This document shows, piece after piece, positions 1 to 5,458 of a stretch of DNA of 5,473 nucleotides. Positions within the stretch are counted from its first letter, which is position 1. Every line of letters starts with the position of its first letter. Made by a program: the position numbers and the translations under genes. The notes beneath the pieces were generated by a model. It saw only the letters and a program-made list of their open reading frames with translations, did no database searches and was not told the origin of the DNA. The DNA is from an uncultured Oscillospiraceae bacterium (lineage in GTDB: Bacteria > Bacillota > Clostridia > Oscillospirales > Oscillospiraceae): the NCBI GenBank assembly GCA_947631805.1, contig CANRNA010000129.1:1-5473 (forward strand), written 5' to 3'.

Positions 1-1654
1 AGTGGCTGTAGTGCACGTCGCGCACGTCGAAGTTGGCCCGCTCCCGGCTCAGGCCGCCGGGGCCCAGGGCGGACATACGCCGCTTGTGGGTCAGCTCCGC
101 CAGGGGGTTGGTCTGGTCCATGAACTGGCTCAGGGGGGAGGAGCCGAAGAACTCCTTGATGGCCGCGGACACGGGCCGGATATTGATCAGGCTCTGGGGG
201 GTGATCACGTCCAGGTCCTGCAATGTCATCCGCTCCCGGATCACCCGCTCCATGCGGGCGAAGCCGATGCGGAACTGGTTTTGCAGCAGCTCGCCCACGC
301 TGCGCACCCGCCGGTTGCCCAGGTGGTCGATGTCGTCGGCGTGGCCCACGCCCCTGGCCAGGCAGTTGAGGTAGTTGACGGAGGCGAACACGTCGTCCAC
401 CACGATGTGCTTGGGGATGAGCACGTCGATGTTCTCCGCCACCGCGTCCCGCAGGGCGGCCTCGTCGTCCCCGAACTGCTCCAGCAGCTGGCGCAGTACC
501 AGCCAGCGCACGTTCTCCTTGATGCCCAGCTCCGCCGGGTCAAAGGGCACGAAGGCGTCCATGGGCACCATGCCGTTGCCGAACACACGGATGACCTCCC
601 CGTGCTCGTTCTCCACCATGGCGTCCAGCAGGCCCCGGGCTCCCAGGGCCTCGGCCCGCTCCCGGGTCATCTTCTCCCCCGCCTCGGCCACGATCTCGCC
701 GGTCTGCAGGTCGGCGATGGGGGCGGCCAGCTTGAAGCCCACGATGCGGCTCCACACGGCCAGCTTCTTGTTTATCTTGTACCGGCCTACGTTGGACAGC
801 TCATACCGCCGTCTGTCGAAAAACAGCCCGTCCAGCATAGCCTCGCTCGTCTCCACCGTGGGGGGGTCGCCGGGGCGCAGCTTCCGGTATATCTCCAGAA
901 GGGACTCCTCCCGGCTGTGGCAGGTGTCCCGCTCCAGGGTGCTGACGATGCGGGGGTCCTGGCCGAACACGGCCAGAAGCTGCTCGTCGGTGACCGCGCC
1001 CTCCTCCACGTCGGGCACGCAGGTCAGCCACGTATAGGGCTTCTCGGCGTCGTAGGCGCCCAGGGCCCGCAGCAGCCATGTCACCGGCAGCTTCCGGTTT
1101 TTGTCTATGCGCACATAGAAGATATCGTTGCCGTCGGTCTCGTACTCCAGCCACGCCCCGTGATAGGGGATGGTGGTGGCGCCGTAGAGCTCGGTACCGG
1201 CCTTGTCCTGGTGGGCGTCAAAATACACGCCGGGGGAGCGGACGATCTGGGAGACGATGACGCGCTCCGCGCCGTTGATGATAAAGGTGCCGCTCTCGGT
1301 CATCAGGGGGAAGTCCCCCATGAAGATCTCCTGCTCCTTGATCTCCTCCGTCTCCTTGTTGCGCAGACGGACGGACACCTTCAGAGGCGCGGCGTAGTTG
1401 GCGTCCCGGCTCTTGCACTCCTGGACGGAATACTTGGGCTTCTCGTCCATGGAGAAATCCACGAACGACAGCTCCAGATTCCCGGAGTAGTCCGTGACCG
1501 TGGCCACGTCCCGGAACACGTCGTGCAGGCCCTCCTCCAGAAACCACTTATAGGAGTTCTTCTGGATCTCCAGCAGGTTGGGCATGTCTTGGATCTCATC
1601 GACGCGGGCAAAGCTCTTTCGGAGCGTTTTGCCATAGTAGACTTCCTTCGGCAT
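1..1654 (-). CDS. rpoB: DNA-directed RNA polymerase subunit beta, N-terminal part (truncated by window edge)
   Basis: Beta subunit of RNA polymerase, which forms half of the catalytic cleft and the rifampicin pocket. The first 551 codons are visible; the rest (whole proteins are about 1,200 residues) lies beyond the left edge. The N-terminus MPKEVYYGKTLRKSF leads into MPNLLEIQKNSYKWF, as in Firmicute RpoB. FIINGAERVIVSQ is at residues 124-136 and DDIDHLGNRR at 440-449. The rifampicin region runs from G504 to L535 (positions 145-50), with Q510, D513, H523, R526 and S528 present. These match E. coli Q513, D516, H526, R529 and S531, so no classical resistance change is seen. A519 and T515 are also found in Bacillus. 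The ATG at 1654 is chosen because it gives the family N-terminus and has AAGGAG 12 nt upstream. The gene is monocistronic on its 5' side: the upstream neighbour is divergent, not rplL. Compared with B. subtilis, the visible part is about 41 residues longer. Confidence 0.98.
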   Translation of the reverse strand, partial: MPKEVYYGKTLRKSFARVDEIQDMPNLLEIQKNSYKWFLEEGLHDVFRDVATVTDYSGNLELSFVDFSMDEKPKYSVQECKSRDANYAAPLKVSVRLRNKETEEIKEQEIFMGDFPLMTESGTFIINGAERVIVSQIVRSPGVYFDAHQDKAGTELYGATTIPYHGAWLEYETDGNDIFYVRIDKNRKLPVTWLLRALGAYDAEKPYTWLTCVPDVEEGAVTDEQLLAVFGQDPRIVSTLERDTCHSREESLLEIYRKLRPGDPPTVETSEAMLDGLFFDRRRYELSNVGRYKINKKLAVWSRIVGFKLAAPIADLQTGEIVAEAGEKMTRERAEALGARGLLDAMVENEHGEVIRVFGNGMVPMDAFVPFDPAELGIKENVRWLVLRQLLEQFGDDEAALRDAVAENIDVLIPKHIVVDDVFASVNYLNCLARGVGHADDIDHLGNRRVRSVGELLQNQFRIGFARMERVIRERMTLQDLDVITPQSLINIRPVSAAIKEFFGSSPLSQFMDQTNPLAELTHKRRMSALGPGGLSRERANFDVRDVHYSH

Positions 1655-1666
1655 GAAATTCGATCA

Positions 1667-1672
1667 CTCCTT
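1667..1672 (-). promoter_or_regulatory. Ribosome binding site of rpoB
   Basis: AAGGAG on the minus strand, with 12 nt between its last G and the ATG at 1654. The spacing is on the long side, but no closer purine-rich element or better start exists. The same AAGGAG plus 12 nt arrangement fits the preferred start of the beta-CASP gene in this window. Confidence 0.7.
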
Positions 1673-1701
1673 CGGTAAATGATACGCCAGGCTAGGTTGT
1701 T

Positions 1702-1751
1702 ACAATTTTGCGACCCTGTGTTGACTTTTTCTGTAGATGTGGTAAAATTGT
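1702..1751. repeat. 8-bp inverted repeat flanking the rightward promoter
   Basis: ACAATTTT at 1702-1709 is the exact reverse complement of AAAATTGT at 1744-1751. The 34 bp between the arms contain the -35 box of the rightward promoter, and the right arm overlaps its -10 box. The left arm also belongs to a small palindrome, TTGTTACAA (1697-1705). The repeat could be a split operator or, in the rpoB leader RNA, a long-looped stem. An AT-rich chance match is also possible, and I recognise no known regulator motif in it. Confidence 0.4.
1721..1748 (+). promoter_or_regulatory. Predicted sigma-A promoter reading right, toward the glycosyltransferase gene
   Basis: TTGACT at 1721-1726 is separated by 16 bp from TAAAAT at 1743-1748. 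TGG directly before the -10 box makes it an extended -10 (TGn) element. Both boxes differ from the consensus at one base. Transcription would begin near 1755. This is the only good promoter I find on the plus strand before the glycosyltransferase gene. It lies inside the predicted rpoB 5' leader and points toward the rpoB promoter. Confidence 0.7.
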
Positions 1752-1757
1752 GACGAT

Positions 1758-1785
1758 AGAGGATGGGACTAAATGCCCATCTTTT
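1758..1785. repeat. Hairpin shared by the overlapping 5' ends of two opposing transcripts
   Basis: GATGGG (1762-1767) pairs with CCCATC (1776-1781) around an 8-nt loop. In the rightward RNA the stem extends to 10 bp through A-U and G-U pairs out to 1758 and 1785. In the leftward rpoB RNA those wobbles become A-C mismatches, leaving a 6-bp core. It sits about 4 nt from the predicted rightward start and about 9 nt from the predicted rpoB start. It may protect the 5' ends, or form a loop-loop contact between the two complementary RNAs. The short CUUUUG after it is a poor U-tract, so termination here is unlikely. Confidence 0.5.
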
Positions 1786-1799
1786 GCGCATAGCATGTT

Positions 1800-1849
1800 A
1801 TTCTATCATTTTAAAACCCGGCTTGTCAACACTAATTTTATGTTTTTTT
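1800..1849 (-). promoter_or_regulatory. Predicted strong sigma-A promoter of rpoB with A-rich upstream element
   Basis: On the minus strand a perfect TTGACA (1829-1824) is followed after 18 bp by TAGAAT (1805-1800). TGA directly before the -10 box provides an extended -10. Immediately upstream of the -35 box, 1849-1831 is A-rich (a run of seven A, then ATAAAATTAG), resembling an UP element that binds the alpha subunit C-terminal domain. Transcription would start near 1793, giving rpoB a leader of about 139 nt. A promoter this strong fits a gene needed at high level that is not fed from an upstream ribosomal-protein operon. Confidence 0.75.
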
Positions 1850-1850
1850 C

Positions 1851-1878
1851 CGCGGCGGGGCAACTCGCCGCGTTTTTT
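1851..1878 (+). terminator. Intrinsic terminator inside the leader of the glycosyltransferase gene
   Basis: CGCGGCG (1851-1857) pairs perfectly with CGCCGCG (1866-1872) around an 8-nt loop, and TTTTTT (1873-1878) follows directly. This is a GC-only 7-bp stem with a clean U-tract on the plus strand. It lies between the rightward promoter and the AGGAGG at 1884. No A-tract precedes the left arm within the stem context, so it should work only for rightward transcription. No plus-strand gene ends upstream of it here, so it terminates the leader transcript itself. Confidence 0.8.
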
Positions 1879-1883
1879 CTCCG

Positions 1884-1889
1884 AGGAGG
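1884..1889 (+). promoter_or_regulatory. Ribosome binding site that sets the TTG start
   Basis: AGGAGG, an ideal Shine-Dalgarno core, stands 7 nt before the TTG at 1897. In-frame ATG codons at 1795 and 1840 have no purine-rich element before them, and starting there would put the terminator inside the coding region. This site is therefore what decides the start. Confidence 0.8.
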
Positions 1890-1896
1890 TCGCGTC

Positions 1897-3123
1897 TTGG
1901 ACTATCGGGCCACCATCTTGCTGTACGCCGAGCTGCTGTTGGCGCTGTATCTGCTGTGGCGGGAGGGGCTTTTGCGCACCCGGTCTCAGCAGGCGGCGGT
2001 GTTCGCCCTGGTGCCTCTGGCCTTCGCCCTGCGGTACTGCTTTCTCACCTACGAGACCCTGGACTACCAGGACTGGCTGAAGGTGTGGATACAGTCCCTG
2101 CGGGACAACGGCCCCTGGAAGGGGCTGGGCCAGGAGATATGGAGCTGCAACTACAACGTGCCCTACCTCTATTTCCTGTCCCTATTCTCCGTCAGCGACA
2201 TCTATGACCTGCTGCTGGTGAAGCTGCTGAGCATCTTCTTCGACGTGGTGCTGGCCTGGGGGGCCATGCGCCTGACGGGAGTGCTCTCCCCCAGTCCCGC
2301 CCGGAAGCTGACGGCGTTCATAGCGGTACTGTGGCTGCCCTCGGTCATTTTGAACGGCTCCCTTTGGGGCCAGTGCGACTGCATCTACGCCGCCTTCGCG
2401 GTGCTGGCGGTTTATCTGGTCCTGGACGGAAAGCCCGCCCTGAGCGTGGCGGCGGCGGCGCTGAGCGTGTCGTTCAAGCTCCAGGGCGTGTTCCTCCTCC
2501 CGGCCTATTTCCTGTTCCTCATCGCGGGAAAAATAAAGATACGGCACATCTTCGTCTTCCCCGCCGTGTACATCCTGTCCATACTGCCCGCGGTGCTGGC
2601 GGGCCGGGGCTTCTGGGAGCTTTTGACGCTGTATGTGCGCAACACCGGCTCCATCGGCAGCGGCCTGAACTACAACGCCTCCTCCCTGTATGCCCTGCTC
2701 AATTTCGACAGCCTGGAGAACACGACAGCCGCCAGGGTGGGCATCGTGCTGACGTTCTTCTTCTGCTGCGGGCTGTACGTGTGGCTCACCATCCGGGTGA
2801 AGGGGCTGACGGACCGGGCCCTGTTCGGCGCGGTGCTGCTGTTTTGCATCGGGGTACCCTTCCTTCTGCCCCACATGCACGACCGCTACTTCTTCATGGC
2901 GGACGTGCTCACCGTGGTGGCGGCCGTCGTCTGCCTGCCCATGGCCCTGGGGGCCCTGGCGGTGAACTTCGGCTCCCTGCTGGGCTACCACGCCTATTTG
3001 AAGATGCGCTATCTCCTCCCCATGCGCTACGGGGCCGCCGCCATGCTGTTCGCCCTGGCCGCTGCCGGGGTCTTCACCGCCCTGAGCCTGGGAAAAGAGG
3101 ACCTGCCCGCCCCCGGAGAGTGA
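1897..3123 (+). CDS. Polytopic membrane glycosyltransferase, GT-C type (Gpi18/DUF2029-like)
   Basis: A predicted 408-residue membrane protein with about ten hydrophobic helices. It probably transfers a sugar from a polyprenyl-phosphate donor on the outer face of the membrane, as GT-C enzymes do. The acidic motif LDYQDW (D56, D59) follows the second hydrophobic segment, where GT-C enzymes carry their catalytic aspartate. NGSLWGQCDCIY (153-164), FKLQG (193-197) and PHMHDRYFF (325-333) match the conserved blocks I associate with Gpi18-like mannosyltransferases. The TTG start is chosen for its AGGAGG at 7 nt. The next candidates, in-frame ATGs at 1840 and 1795, lack ribosome binding sites and would encode the terminator. 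It is a single-gene unit, divergent from rpoB and convergent with the PH-domain gene, so the context names no partner or acceptor. Expression probably depends on passing the leader terminator. The class is well supported; the sugar and acceptor are unknown. Confidence 0.85.
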   Translation: MDYRATILLYAELLLALYLLWREGLLRTRSQQAAVFALVPLAFALRYCFLTYETLDYQDWLKVWIQSLRDNGPWKGLGQEIWSCNYNVPYLYFLSLFSVSDIYDLLLVKLLSIFFDVVLAWGAMRLTGVLSPSPARKLTAFIAVLWLPSVILNGSLWGQCDCIYAAFAVLAVYLVLDGKPALSVAAAALSVSFKLQGVFLLPAYFLFLIAGKIKIRHIFVFPAVYILSILPAVLAGRGFWELLTLYVRNTGSIGSGLNYNASSLYALLNFDSLENTTAARVGIVLTFFFCCGLYVWLTIRVKGLTDRALFGAVLLFCIGVPFLLPHMHDRYFFMADVLTVVAAVVCLPMALGALAVNFGSLLGYHAYLKMRYLLPMRYGAAAMLFALAAAGVFTALSLGKEDLPAPGE

Positions 3124-3147
3124 GGGTGTCAAGCCAATAAATACCCA

Positions 3148-3181
3148 CCGCCTGTATGTCAAGCATACAGGCGGCAATTTT
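3148..3181. terminator. Intrinsic terminator between convergent genes
   Basis: CCGCCTGTATG (3148-3158) and CATACAGGCGG (3164-3174) form a perfect 11-bp stem with a 5-nt loop, 24 nt after the glycosyltransferase stop codon. On the plus strand CAATTTTATTTA follows, a moderate U-rich tail. On the minus strand the tail is weaker (TGGGTATTTATT), but no other hairpin follows the PH-domain gene, so it may serve both directions. Confidence 0.8.
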
Positions 3182-3183
3182 AT

Positions 3184-3753
3184 TTACCGTTCTCTTTTCA
3201 ATCGTCTGCCACGGCGGGGACGGGCATGGTCCTTCCGGTGGCGGCCCTGGGCCGCGGCCACGGCGGAGGCCAGCTCCTCGGCCCGCTGCTTGCTCAGAGC
3301 GGCCTGGGTCAGCTCCAGCTGCTTCATAAGCTCCTCTTGGAACCGGTCCGCCGCCGGGATGTGGGCGAACTCAAAAAGGCTCCCCGCCGTGCTGATGGCC
3401 ACGGTGCCCCGGCCTGTGATCCTGCCCAGAGGGTTCTGCTCGATGTACACGCCCCCCACCTTGTCTAAAGGCACGTTCAGCACACGGGTGACGAGCACCC
3501 CCGTCTCCCCGAACACGCGCCTGTCCGTCAGCACCAGGCGGCAGGCCAGCCGCTGGGCGAAAAAGTGCAGGCTCCACACCCCCAGCGCCGCCAGCACGCA
3601 CATATACAGCACGCCCCGGCGATACTTCCACCAGTCCCAAACCAGGACGCAATAGGCCGCCGTCCACAGCACCGGCACCACATAGCTGCGCCAGCTGGAA
3701 CGGGCCTCCATGATGACCCGCTCTCCCTCGGCCAGGTCTTCCCACCGCTTCAT
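3184..3753 (-). CDS. Small membrane protein with bacterial PH domain (bPH2/YdbS-like)
   Basis: A predicted 189-residue protein. The cytoplasmic start MKRWEDLAEGERVIMEA is followed by two hydrophobic helices, roughly residues 24-41 and 47-66. Next comes a PH-like module at about 67-146: LTDRRVFGETG, then a stretch around NVPLDKVGGVYIEQNPLG, then GRGTVAISTAGS and an amphipathic helix near FQEELMKQLEL. This order is typical of bPH2 (formerly DUF304) proteins, whose biochemical role is mostly unknown. The tail is alanine-rich and helical and ends in a strongly basic stretch (about residues 171-189), possibly for binding nucleic acid or acidic lipid. The ATG at 3753 is preferred. A TTG three codons upstream (3762) is possible, but its only purine-rich element would lie 2 nt away. 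It follows the beta-CASP gene after 21 nt and is surely co-transcribed with it. The family is fairly sure; the function is unknown. Confidence 0.8.
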   Translation of the reverse strand: MKRWEDLAEGERVIMEARSSWRSYVVPVLWTAAYCVLVWDWWKYRRGVLYMCVLAALGVWSLHFFAQRLACRLVLTDRRVFGETGVLVTRVLNVPLDKVGGVYIEQNPLGRITGRGTVAISTAGSLFEFAHIPAADRFQEELMKQLELTQAALSKQRAEELASAVAAAQGRHRKDHARPRRGRRLKRER

Positions 3754-3774
3754 CTTTCCCAACGCCTCTCTGTC

Positions 3775-5394
3775 TCAGCCCTTTTTGGTCCAGCTGGCCA
3801 GCTTGTCCGCCAGGGAGTTGACCTGTCCGGCAAAGCGGCTCAGCTCCTTGTTGGGTATCTCCCGGCAGGCCCTGGCCATATCCGTCAGGCGCTGGCAGGC
3901 CGTCATGAGCGAGCCGAACACGCCGTCGTTCCGGGCCTGCTTGGAGGTCTTCTTCACCACGGGGATGCCCTCGGGCGCCTCCACCGCCCTGCAGGCCGCC
4001 AGGTCGAACACCGTGCCGGAATAGGGGGCCATGGTGTTCAGCCCGTGCTCGTCGTGGAGGCAGGCGGCGTAGCTGGCGCAGGTCTCGTCCTCCCCGTGGT
4101 TGACGAACACCATTTTGGGCTTGCGCTCAAAGGCACTTATCCACCGGATGAGGCCGTTTTTGTCCGCGTGGCCGCTCTTGCCGGGGAAGAAGCATATCTC
4201 GGCCTCCACGGCCACCTCCTCGCCGAAGAGGCTTATCTTCCTCGCCCCGTCCAGCAGGGTCCGGCCCGTGGTGCCCGCGGCCTGATAGCCCACGAACAGC
4301 ACCGTGCACTCATGCCGCCACAGGTTGTGCTTCAGGTGGTGGCGGATGCGCCCGGCCTCGCACATGCCGCTGGCGGAGATGATGACCTTCGGGGTCTTGT
4401 CAAAGTTTATCTGCTTGGACTCCTCGCTGGACACGGACACGTTCAGCCCAGGGAACACCAGCGGGTTCACCCCCGCGTCCAGAAGGGCCTGGGTCTCCGG
4501 GTCAAAGTAGACCCGGTCGCACTGCAGGAAGATACCCGTGGCCTCGTTGGCCAGGGGGCTGTCCACGTACACGGGAAAGTCCCCATGGCCGGTGACCAGG
4601 CCCTGCAGCTTTATCTCCCGGATGAAGTACAGCAGCTCCTGGGTCCTGCCCACCGCGAAGGAGGGTATCACCAGATTCCCGCCCCGGTCCAGGGTCCGCT
4701 GGATGACGTCCGCCAGGAACTGGACGTTGTTCACGTCCGCCTTCTGGTGCAGCCGGTCGCCGTAGGTGGACTCCGTGACCACATAATCCGCCTCCGTGAT
4801 GTACTGGGGATCGTTGATGATGGGCTGGTCCAGGTTGCCGATGTCCCCGCTGAACACCACCTTTTCCGTCCGGCCGCCCTCGGTCAGCCACACCTCGATG
4901 CTGGCCGAGCCCATCAGGTGGCCCGCGTCGACAAAGCGGATGACCACGTTTTCCGAGATGTGCACCTGCTGGCCGTAATCGCACGGCCGCAGGTGGGATA
5001 TGGCCGCCTCCGCGTCGTCCATGGTGTACACAGGCTCCACCGGAGGGCCTCCTGCCCGCTTGGACTTGCGGCTCTTCCACTCCGCGTCCGACTGCTGGAT
5101 GTGGGCGCAGTCGCGCAGCATGATCTCGCACAGGTGGCAGGTGGCTGCCGTGGCATAGATGGGCCCGGAGTAGCCGTTTTTCACCAGCAGGGGCAGATTG
5201 CCCGAGTGGTCGATGTGGGCGTGGGTCAGCAGCACAAAGTCTATGTTCCCCGCCTGGACGGGTATCTGCTGGTTGACGAACACGTCCGTCCCCTGCTCCA
5301 TGCCGCAGTCCACCAGGCCGTAGACCCCGCCTATCTCAATGAGCGTACAGCTTCCCGTCACCTCATGGGTGGCGCCTAAAAATGTGAGCTTCAT
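3775..5394 (-). CDS. Beta-CASP metallo-beta-lactamase-fold protein, probable ribonuclease
   Basis: A predicted 539-residue zinc-dependent hydrolase of the CPSF73/YSH1-like (COG1236) group, probably cleaving RNA in the cytoplasm. Metal motifs are complete: D29, then H58, H60, D62 and H63 in HAHIDH, H159 in DAGHLMGSAS, and D184 in FSGDIG. The beta-CASP motifs follow: ESTYGD (208-213) as motif A, H352/H353 after SGMCEAG as motif B, and H409 in SGHAD as motif C within the RMMBL segment. About 80 further residues form a helical, lysine-containing C-terminal extension absent from compact homologues of about 430 residues. The ATG at 5394 gives the usual family N-terminus MKLTFLGA and lies 12 nt from AAGGAG (5412-5407), the same spacing as rpoB. 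An ATG at 5403 is only 3 nt from that site and would add three residues. It is the first gene of an operon with the PH-domain gene. The catalytic class is firm; the substrate (RNA or other) is inferred from family. Confidence 0.92.
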   Translation of the reverse strand: MKLTFLGATHEVTGSCTLIEIGGVYGLVDCGMEQGTDVFVNQQIPVQAGNIDFVLLTHAHIDHSGNLPLLVKNGYSGPIYATAATCHLCEIMLRDCAHIQQSDAEWKSRKSKRAGGPPVEPVYTMDDAEAAISHLRPCDYGQQVHISENVVIRFVDAGHLMGSASIEVWLTEGGRTEKVVFSGDIGNLDQPIINDPQYITEADYVVTESTYGDRLHQKADVNNVQFLADVIQRTLDRGGNLVIPSFAVGRTQELLYFIREIKLQGLVTGHGDFPVYVDSPLANEATGIFLQCDRVYFDPETQALLDAGVNPLVFPGLNVSVSSEESKQINFDKTPKVIISASGMCEAGRIRHHLKHNLWRHECTVLFVGYQAAGTTGRTLLDGARKISLFGEEVAVEAEICFFPGKSGHADKNGLIRWISAFERKPKMVFVNHGEDETCASYAACLHDEHGLNTMAPYSGTVFDLAACRAVEAPEGIPVVKKTSKQARNDGVFGSLMTACQRLTDMARACREIPNKELSRFAGQVNSLADKLASWTKKG

Positions 5395-5428
5395 TTCGGT
5401 CATCCACTCCTTTTATATTCTTGGGTCC

Positions 5429-5458
5429 ATTATAACATATAAAACATATAATTTCCAA
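5429..5458 (-). promoter_or_regulatory. Predicted extended -10 promoter of the beta-CASP/PH-domain operon
   Basis: On the minus strand a perfect TATAAT (5434-5429) is preceded by TGT, an extended -10, and by TTGGAA (5458-5453) 18 bp upstream as a 4-of-6 -35 box. Transcription would begin near 5422, leaving a 5' untranslated region of under 30 nt. The remaining bases to the window end show nothing else I can name. Confidence 0.7.
5434..5451. repeat. Two tandem copies of a 9-bp unit in a promoter spacer
   Basis: AACATATAA occurs twice without a gap (5434-5442 and 5443-5451). The two copies occupy almost exactly the 18-bp spacer between the -35 and -10 boxes of the beta-CASP operon promoter. 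They may be a chance AT-rich duplication, a binding site for a dimeric regulator, or a slippage-prone spacer. Confidence 0.6.

Larger units (their letters stand above)
1755..1878 (+). promoter_or_regulatory. Predicted terminated leader RNA (attenuator or small RNA), about 124 nt
   Basis: This is the stretch from the predicted start near 1755 to the end of the U-tract at 1878. It begins with a hairpin at 1758-1785, has an AT-rich unstructured middle, and ends with an intrinsic terminator. It stops six bases before the AGGAGG of the glycosyltransferase gene. It could be a leader whose terminator is conditionally bypassed, or a free small RNA with read-through feeding the gene. I do not recognise a known riboswitch, T-box or ribosomal-protein leader fold in it. 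No short ORF with a credible ribosome binding site is present, so peptide-based attenuation has no visible support. One possible long-range contact is UGCCC at 1774-1778 with the terminator loop GGGCA at 1858-1862. Confidence 0.45.

Noticed and set aside
50..145. Possible natural rifampicin resistance from substitutions in the RpoB rifampicin region (P507, T515, A519, L521, M527 versus E. coli).
   Set aside because: The main contact residues Q510, D513, H523, R526 and S528 are intact. T, A and L at three of the variable sites are normal for Bacillus, so no resistance is predicted.
2..1678. A 558-codon open frame on the plus strand opposite rpoB.
   Set aside because: The translation is low-complexity (rich in H, V, G, L, Q) with no recognisable fold. 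It is the mirror of rpoB codons in a GC-rich genome, and the minus-strand reading is unmistakably RpoB.
1795..1896. In-frame upstream ATG starts (1795 and 1840) for the glycosyltransferase gene.
   Set aside because: Neither has a Shine-Dalgarno element, both would place the GC-rich terminator within the coding sequence, and an ideal AGGAGG sits 7 nt before the TTG at 1897.
1763..2080. A possible leader peptide or small protein starting at the ATG at 1763 in the rightward leader.
   Set aside because: The only purine-rich bases touch the ATG, the start codon lies inside a hairpin, and the frame simply runs on into the wrong frame of the glycosyltransferase gene.
2182..3177. A 331-codon open frame on the minus strand opposite the glycosyltransferase gene.
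   Set aside because: It runs through the terminator hairpin at 3148-3174, is rich in Q, G and H, and lies opposite a clear polytopic membrane protein. It is a shadow frame.
3565..5379. A 604-codon open frame on the plus strand opposite the beta-CASP gene and part of the PH-domain gene.
   Set aside because: It spans two well-supported minus-strand genes, has the same H/V/G/L/Q-rich composition as other antisense frames, and has no ribosome binding site. It is a codon-bias shadow.
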